64,000 bases of DNA from Actinomycetota bacterium (GTDB lineage: Bacteria > Actinomycetota > Nitriliruptoria > Nitriliruptorales > Nitriliruptoraceae): assembly GCA_019347575.1 (NCBI GenBank), contig JAHWKY010000022.1, positions 16,414 through 80,413 of the forward strand. Direction: 5' to 3'. Both the position numbers and the translations under genes were made by a program. This document shows, one piece after another, positions 59,814-64,000 of this stretch. Every line of letters starts with the position of its first letter. The stretch's first letter is position 1. The notes under the pieces were generated by a model. It had not been told where the DNA came from and made no database searches. It saw nothing but the letters and a program-made list of their open reading frames with translations.

Positions 59814-61592
59814 GTGGTGAGCACCGACGGACCTGGCACCGACGCGACGACGCGTGCACACTCGGTGACGGCCGAGCTCAACCGCTACGACCCCCACAGC
59901 GGCTGGACCCGCCACGATGTGGCCACGGTCCCGCCACAAGGCGCGTACGTCGCCAAGCGCTGCCCCGTCCGCGCGCAGTGGGACGTGGTCGAGCCGGGCG
60001 ACCCCATCCCGCTCGACGACACCGTGGTCGCGCGCATGGCGGCGGGCGACGCCTTCGAGGCCGAGGTGGTGGCGGCCATCGTGGCGCGCTTCCCCGACGC
60101 CGTCGTCGCCGCGGGCGAGGTTCCCGACCGGGAAGTGGTGACCGTGGCCGCGATGCGCGACGGCGCCCCGCTGATCGTCGCGGGGCGGCTGCCGACCGAC
60201 GAGACGGGCCGCCGCGTCGGCGAGCCCGACCTGCTCGTCCGTTCCGGCGACGCGGCGGTGGACGGTCGCTGGCGCTACCTGCCCGTCGACATCAAGCACC
60301 ACCGCGCGGCTGGCCGCGAGCACGATGGCACCGCCGCAGTGGTGGCCGATCTCGAAGGGCTGCTCGAGGCCCCGACGGCCGCTGCGGAGGAGCCCAAGGC
60401 GGGGCGACGCCACCGCGACGACCTGCTCCAGCTCGCGCACTACCACCGCATGCTCGAGGCGTGCGGCCACGCCGCTCCTGCCCCCGCGTGGGGCGCGATC
60501 ATCGGCCGCGAGTCCCGGGTCGTGTGGTACCGGCTCGACCGGCCGATGTGGCGCACCCCGTCGCGGTCTCAGGGCAGCAAGCTGCGCACCTCGCTGCAGA
60601 TCTACGACTTCGAGTTCGCCTTCCGGCTCGACGTCAAGGCGGTCGCCGGCGCCCACGCCGATGACCCGTCGGTGCCGTTGCTGGTCGTGCCGGTGCGCAT
60701 CCCCGAGTGCGGGGCGTGCGTGTGGTGGGGCGTCTGCCGTCCGATGCTGGAGGACGCCAACGACATCTCCCTGCTGCCGCGGCTGTCCTGGAGGCAGTGG
60801 GCCGCGTTCCGCGAGATCGGCGTGTCGACGCTCCCGGCGCTCGCCGCGCTGTCCCTCGACCGCCAGGTAGAGGGCGTGACCGCAGAGCAGGTGCGGATGT
60901 TCGTCGAGGACGCGCGGGCCCGGATCGGCCCCGCCGATGCCTACCTGCGCCCCGGCTGCGAAGCGGTCGCGGTGCCGGGCGGCGACCTCGAGGTCGACGT
61001 CGACATGGAGAGCGTCGAGGACGGCGTGTACCTGTGGGGCGCGTGGGTGACCGACCGCGCCGGGACCGGTCTGGTCGCCCCCGGCTACCACCGCTTCGAC
61101 TGCTTCGATGGCTCGCTGGGGGACGAGGGCGCGGCGGCGGCGTTCGCGGCGTTCTGGTCGTGGCTCGGGGCGCTGCGCCGTGCCTGCGCCGCGCGGGGGA
61201 AGAGCTTCCGCGCCTACTGTTGGTACGCGGCGGCCGAGAAGGGGGCGCTGCGCGCGCTCGCTCCCGGCGCGGGCGTCGAGGACGAGGTCGAGGCGTTCAT
61301 CGCCTCCGACGAGTGGGTCGACCTGCACGCGGTTACCCGCGACCACCTCCTCACCGGGTTCGGCTACAGCCTCAAGGAGGTCGCCCCCCTCGCCGGCTTC
61401 GCGTGGCGCGATGAGGACCCGGGCGGGGCGCAGTCCATGCTGTGGTACGCGCGTGCTATCGACCCCTCGACCGGGGCGGCGGAGCGCGAAGCGCTGGTGG
61501 CGCGGCTGCTCGCCTACAACGAGGACGACGTGCGCGCCACTGCGGCGGTGCGCGAGTGGCTCGCGAGCACGCCGTTCCCGCCCCTCCCGTAG
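59814..61592 (+). CDS. TM0106-type RecB-like nuclease with RNase H-like domain
   Basis: A 592-residue protein. The N-terminal part has a PD-(D/E)xK-like core ('GEPDLLVRSGD', 'YLPVDIKHH', 'DLLQLAHYHRML') and a Cys cluster 'PECGACVWWGVCRPML', as in Cas4/AddB-type Fe-S nucleases. The C-terminal part is RNase H-like (PF13482), with 'EVDVDMESVEDGVYLWGAWV', 'EWVDLHAVTRDHLLTGFGYS' and 'LLAYNEDDVRAT'. It is probably a DNA/RNA exonuclease in repair. It is not accompanied by Cas genes. GTG 59814 and GTG 59817 are both possible starts. Confidence 0.9.
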   Translation: MVSTDGPGTDATTRAHSVTAELNRYDPHSGWTRHDVATVPPQGAYVAKRCPVRAQWDVVEPGDPIPLDDTVVARMAAGDAFEAEVVAAIVARFPDAVVAAGEVPDREVVTVAAMRDGAPLIVAGRLPTDETGRRVGEPDLLVRSGDAAVDGRWRYLPVDIKHHRAAGREHDGTAAVVADLEGLLEAPTAAAEEPKAGRRHRDDLLQLAHYHRMLEACGHAAPAPAWGAIIGRESRVVWYRLDRPMWRTPSRSQGSKLRTSLQIYDFEFAFRLDVKAVAGAHADDPSVPLLVVPVRIPECGACVWWGVCRPMLEDANDISLLPRLSWRQWAAFREIGVSTLPALAALSLDRQVEGVTAEQVRMFVEDARARIGPADAYLRPGCEAVAVPGGDLEVDVDMESVEDGVYLWGAWVTDRAGTGLVAPGYHRFDCFDGSLGDEGAAAAFAAFWSWLGALRRACAARGKSFRAYCWYAAAEKGALRALAPGAGVEDEVEAFIASDEWVDLHAVTRDHLLTGFGYSLKEVAPLAGFAWRDEDPGGAQSMLWYARAIDPSTGAAEREALVARLLAYNEDDVRATAAVREWLASTPFPPLP

Positions 61593-61680
61593 GGGGAGTC
61601 GGTGACGGTGCGTTGGAGGTGGCGCGCTAGCCGTCGCCGCGGTCGACGTCTGTGGCGTCGCTGCGGCGTCGCGCGTGGCG

Positions 61681-62142
61681 CTACTCGGTGCCGATGGCCT
61701 CGATCTCGGCGATGGTCTCGTCCGCCGGCACCCCGCGGGCGACCGCCTCGAGGCCGGGCAGGTAGCGGTCCATGACCACGACGTTGCTGTGCACCAGCGA
61801 CCGCAGCAGCGGCTTGGTGGGCTCGACGTCCTCGAGGTCGATGCTCGTGCGGAAGCGCACCTCGCCGGTGTCGAGGTCGTACTCGAACGTCCCGATCGCG
61901 AGGTCCCAGTTCGCGCGCGTAACGAACGCCATCCCCTCGTCGCGCTGTTCCTCGGGCACGAGGTCGGGGTAGACCGAGTAGAGGAGCAGCTGCTCCTGGT
62001 CCTCACGCACGACCGTGACCAGGATCCAGTCGCCCGAGTTGCCGCTGACCCGGGTCACGAGGACCCCGTCGAGCTCCGACTCCTCCAGCGGCCAGTCATC
62101 CTCCGTGAGGAACTCGCGGATCGCGTCCTCTATCCGTCCCAC
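61681..62142 (-). CDS. YbjN domain-containing protein
   Basis: A 153-residue soluble acidic protein. 'IREFLTEDDWPLEESELDGV', 'NSGDWILVTVVREDQEQLLL' and 'RANWDLAIGTFEYDLDTGEV' followed by 'RFRTSIDLEDVEP' are the YbjN (PF10722) pattern related to class I type III secretion-chaperone folds. Function is unclear, possibly protein binding. The GTG at 62142 lies 17 bp after the SDR stop on the same strand, so the two are an operon. It faces the nuclease gene convergently. Confidence 0.9.
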   Translation of the reverse strand: MGRIEDAIREFLTEDDWPLEESELDGVLVTRVSGNSGDWILVTVVREDQEQLLLYSVYPDLVPEEQRDEGMAFVTRANWDLAIGTFEYDLDTGEVRFRTSIDLEDVEPTKPLLRSLVHSNVVVMDRYLPGLEAVARGVPADETIAEIEAIGTE

Positions 62143-62158
62143 GCTCGCTTCCTTGTCC

Positions 62159-62968
62159 TCAGGGGGTGGTCGGTCCCGTGTCGCGCTCGCTGGGCTTGGC
62201 CGGGGCGCGTCGGAACAGCAGCCGCCCCGCCCGGCGGGGCAGGTTCGCGATGGCGACGAGCGGGGCGGCGGCCCGCGGCATGCGGACCTCGGGGCGGTCC
62301 CGCTCGATCCCGTCGACGACGGCGGCGACGAGGTCCTCCATCGGCGTGATGTCGCGCCCCTTGGAACGCTCGACGAGGTAGCGGATCGGCGGGTAGCTGC
62401 GTGCCTCGTCGTCCATGTCCGTGCGGACGCTGCCGAGGTGCACCGCCGTCAGCACGATCGGATCGTCGCGCAGGTCCGCACGCAGCCCGTGCGTCAGGTG
62501 CGTCAGCCCCGACTTCGACGCCCCGTACGCGGCGAGACCGGGCGTCGCGAACACGCCGGCCATGGACGAGATGTTCACGATGTTGCCGCGGCCCCGCTCG
62601 AGCATGCGGGGGATCAGAGCGTGGCACAGACGCATCGGGGCGCGGAGGTTGATCGTGAGGATCTGGTCCAGCGCATCCCAGTCGGCGTCGGGGAACCAGC
62701 CGATGTTGGATACCCCCGCGTTGTTGACGAGCACGTCGATGCCGCCGTCGTCCTCGATGCGCTCGACGAGCTCGGGGATGGCGTCGAGCTCGGCGAGGTC
62801 GGCGGGGTAGGCGCGGCCGCCGATGGACTGGGCGAGGTGCTCGAGCGGCTCAGCCGATCGTGCCACCAGCGCCAGGTGCGCGCCCCGCCGCGCCAGGGCG
62901 CGGGCGAGTGCCTCACCGATGCCACGTGAGGCACCCGTGACGAGGACCCGTCTGCCGGCGAGGTGCAT
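62159..62968 (-). CDS. Short-chain dehydrogenase/reductase
   Basis: A 269-residue classical SDR. It has the cofactor loop 'VLVTGASRGIGEALARALAR', the 'VLVNNAGVSN' motif, Ser in 'VNISSMAGVFA' and the catalytic 'YGASKSG' (YxxxK). The lack of a basic residue pattern for NADP is inconclusive. The C-terminal tail (about 235-269) is basic. The substrate is unknown. ATG 62968 lies 92 bp after the SnoaL-like gene, so they are likely co-transcribed. Confidence 0.93.
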   Translation of the reverse strand: MHLAGRRVLVTGASRGIGEALARALARRGAHLALVARSAEPLEHLAQSIGGRAYPADLAELDAIPELVERIEDDGGIDVLVNNAGVSNIGWFPDADWDALDQILTINLRAPMRLCHALIPRMLERGRGNIVNISSMAGVFATPGLAAYGASKSGLTHLTHGLRADLRDDPIVLTAVHLGSVRTDMDDEARSYPPIRYLVERSKGRDITPMEDLVAAVVDGIERDRPEVRMPRAAAPLVAIANLPRRAGRLLFRRAPAKPSERDTGPTTP

Positions 62969-63060
62969 GCGGTCGCTCGTTGGTCGGTGGTTGCAGGTCG
63001 GGGGGGTTCGGTCGGGGCGCATGTCGGGTGGTCGGCTGGGGCGGTCGACCGCTGACGTGG

Positions 63061-63702
63061 TCAGCGCTTGGTGCGCGCCTGGAGGTTGGCACGGAGGGTC
63101 TGCAGCGCGTTGAACCCGGCCATCATCGCCCGGTCCGGCGCGGAGCCCTGACGGGGGAGCAGACCCACCTGCCGGGCGAACGTGAGGCCGTCGTAGTAGA
63201 CGGTGTTGTGCACGAGCAGGCCGTTGTGGAACTCCATCACGTCGATACCGCGGATGTCGACGCGCTTGCCGGTCGGGGCGATGCCCTGCCACGGTCCGCC
63301 TTCGAACGTGCCGCGGAGGTGCCACTGGCCGACCGCCGTGTTCTCGTCGACCTCCATGATGTTCTCGACCTCGAAGTCGAGATCCGGGAGGGCCGCGAAC
63401 GTCTCGGCGAAGAACGCGCGCAGGTCGTCGTGGTCGTCGATCGTCCCGGTCACGAGGAACTCCTCGACGATCTCGGGGTGCCACGTCGCGGCCAGCGCTT
63501 CGAGATCGCGCGCTGCCAGCGCCCCGAACGCCGCCGCCATGAGCTCGCCCGCACGGGGCGTGGTCTTCGCCTTGGTGGTTCGGGGAGCGCTGGAAGCCGT
63601 GACCTCGGCGTCAGCGCTGCCGGTGCCAGGGGTGGCGGTCTCCGTGTCGGCGGTGTCGGTGGTGTCTGCCACGTCGGTGTCTGCCACGTCGGTGTCTGCC
63701 AC
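63061..63702 (-). CDS. SnoaL-like (NTF2-fold) protein with N-terminal repeat
   Basis: A 213-residue protein. The first 22 residues are a repeat of five amino acids (VADTD) encoded by three perfect 15-bp units. A Thr/Ala-rich linker follows, then a SnoaL-like domain from about residue 50: 'MAAAFGALAARDLEALAATW', 'DLRAFFAETFAALPDLDFEV' and 'KRVDIRGIDVMEFHNGLLVH'. Such domains act as cyclases, isomerases or ligand binders. GTG 63702 has GGGAG six bases upstream; the repeat contains further in-frame GTG codons at each unit. Confidence 0.87.
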   Translation of the reverse strand: MADTDVADTDVADTTDTADTETATPGTGSADAEVTASSAPRTTKAKTTPRAGELMAAAFGALAARDLEALAATWHPEIVEEFLVTGTIDDHDDLRAFFAETFAALPDLDFEVENIMEVDENTAVGQWHLRGTFEGGPWQGIAPTGKRVDIRGIDVMEFHNGLLVHNTVYYDGLTFARQVGLLPRQGSAPDRAMMAGFNALQTLRANLQARTKR

Positions 63703-63706
63703 GTCG
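63662..63706. repeat. Three perfect 15-bp tandem repeats in coding start
   Basis: GTGTCTGCCACGTCG occurs three times in direct succession (63662-63676, 63677-63691, 63692-63706). Being in frame it can gain or lose units without frameshift, adding or removing VADTD blocks and alternative GTG starts of the SnoaL-like protein. Confidence 0.85.
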
Positions 63707-63770
63707 GGCTCCCGTCCTCGGATGCCTGTGACTCTAGGCGCTGGCTCACACCCGGCGGGGCGTGAGGCGG

Positions 63771-64000
63771 TCAGCGGCGGCGGACGGGTTGGACCTGGTC
63801 GACGTCGAAGTCCTCGATGGTGCGGGTGAGGTCCACGGTCAGCTGCGACCACGGCCCGGGCGGGGCGGGTGGGGTGGCGGCGGGGCGGTAGCGCACGGTC
63901 CAGGTCTGGGTGACCACCACGTCGTAGACGCCGGTGTGGGTGTAGACGTGGCTGAGGGTGCCGTGAGGCCACGGGGCGCCGACGTCGTCGACCGGGCCGG
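63771..64000 (-). CDS. PKD-like domain protein, C-terminal part (5' end outside window)
   Basis: An open frame enters at the right edge and ends at a TGA at 63771-63773. The visible 75 residues include 'PWPHGTLSHVYTHTGVYDVV' and 'VTQTWTVRYRP', the H-x-Y-x-x-x-G-x-Y-x-V pattern of a PKD-domain end, then a Pro-rich stretch and a short basic C-terminus 'VRRR'. The full protein is therefore probably a secreted or surface protein. Its stop lies 69 bp upstream of the SnoaL-like start on the same strand. Confidence 0.7.
   Translation of the reverse strand, partial: GPVDDVGAPWPHGTLSHVYTHTGVYDVVVTQTWTVRYRPAATPPAPPGPWSQLTVDLTRTIEDFDVDQVQPVRRR

Noticed and set aside
59814..61592. Cas4-like nuclease hinting at a defence island
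   Set aside because: The RNase H-like C-terminal half and TM0106-type layout point to a housekeeping nuclease; no other defence genes are present.
58335..62006. Very long open frame on the minus strand spanning the amidohydrolase and running through the nuclease gene
   Set aside because: Only the first third from the stop encodes a recognisable protein; the rest is antisense to the well-supported TM0106-type gene and is open only because of the high GC content.

Overview
The window is high-GC DNA from an actinobacterium. Supporting signs are the frequent GTG and TTG starts behind GGAGG-type ribosome sites, stop/start overlaps (GTGA, TGATG) inside operons, probable F420-using enzymes (a Ddn-type oxidoreductase and an LLM enzyme), an LCP cell-wall protein, a DUF6104 protein, an ECF41-type sigma factor and a cell-wall-binding-repeat (CWB2) surface protein. 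Mrp and CPA2 cation/proton antiporters together with CWB2 proteins fit a salt- or alkali-tolerant member of the Nitriliruptoria (Euzebya, Nitriliruptor, Egicoccus and relatives). That placement is an inference, not a sequence match.

Layout. 1-5.75 kb: complete mrpABCDEFG Na+/H+ antiporter operon, with mrpA cut by the left edge. 5.8-10.85 kb (minus): histidine kinase, NarL-type regulator, small membrane protein and a CPA2 antiporter carrying C-terminal universal-stress domains, probably a two-component-controlled ion homeostasis operon. 11-16.6 kb: secreted CocE-type hydrolase, ABC-class ATPase and an unknown secreted protein. 16.7-21.2 kb: DUF6104 protein, HxlR regulator, two tandem HtrA-like proteases and a membrane Ser/Thr kinase. 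21.2-26.2 kb: metabolic genes (PLP dehydratase, SRPBCC, thioesterase, LCP, Ddn-like, PdxH, VOC). 26.5-31.9 kb: acyl-CoA block with a TetR, MaoC and LLM, then a heteromeric-type acyl-CoA dehydrogenase pair and another TetR. 32-35.4 kb: PLD/cardiolipin synthase, thioesterase, FNT channel, methyltransferase. 35.6-41.5 kb: ECF sigma factor with a long C-terminal extension, small secreted peptide, 1040-residue metzincin/CWB2 surface protein and a GAF-EAL phosphodiesterase. 41.6-49 kb: two paralogous S1-domain proteins flanking a methyltransferase/sulfatase-like pair, a second CPA2-Usp antiporter and a BON protein. 49-53 kb: hypothetical protein, epimerase plus ECF41 sigma factor, LVIVD-type secreted protein. 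53.7-57.7 kb: sulfotransferase, TetR, cytochrome P450, Calx-beta membrane protein. 57.8-64 kb: cold-shock protein, Tat-type amidohydrolase, TM0106-type nuclease, YbjN, SDR, SnoaL-like protein, and the 3' end of a PKD-like gene cut by the right edge.

The most unusual content is not a gene. Four families of short palindromic repeats recur between genes. Most copies lie between convergent gene pairs, often touching stop codons. Two loci 30 kb apart carry the same hairpin at an identical 62-bp period. Another family keeps an 18-nt core while its flanking stem bases change in a compensatory way. A copy of that family's composite element is read through by a TetR gene. They look like dispersed bidirectional terminators or REP/MITE-like elements.

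No rRNA, tRNA, CRISPR array, transposase or integrase was seen.
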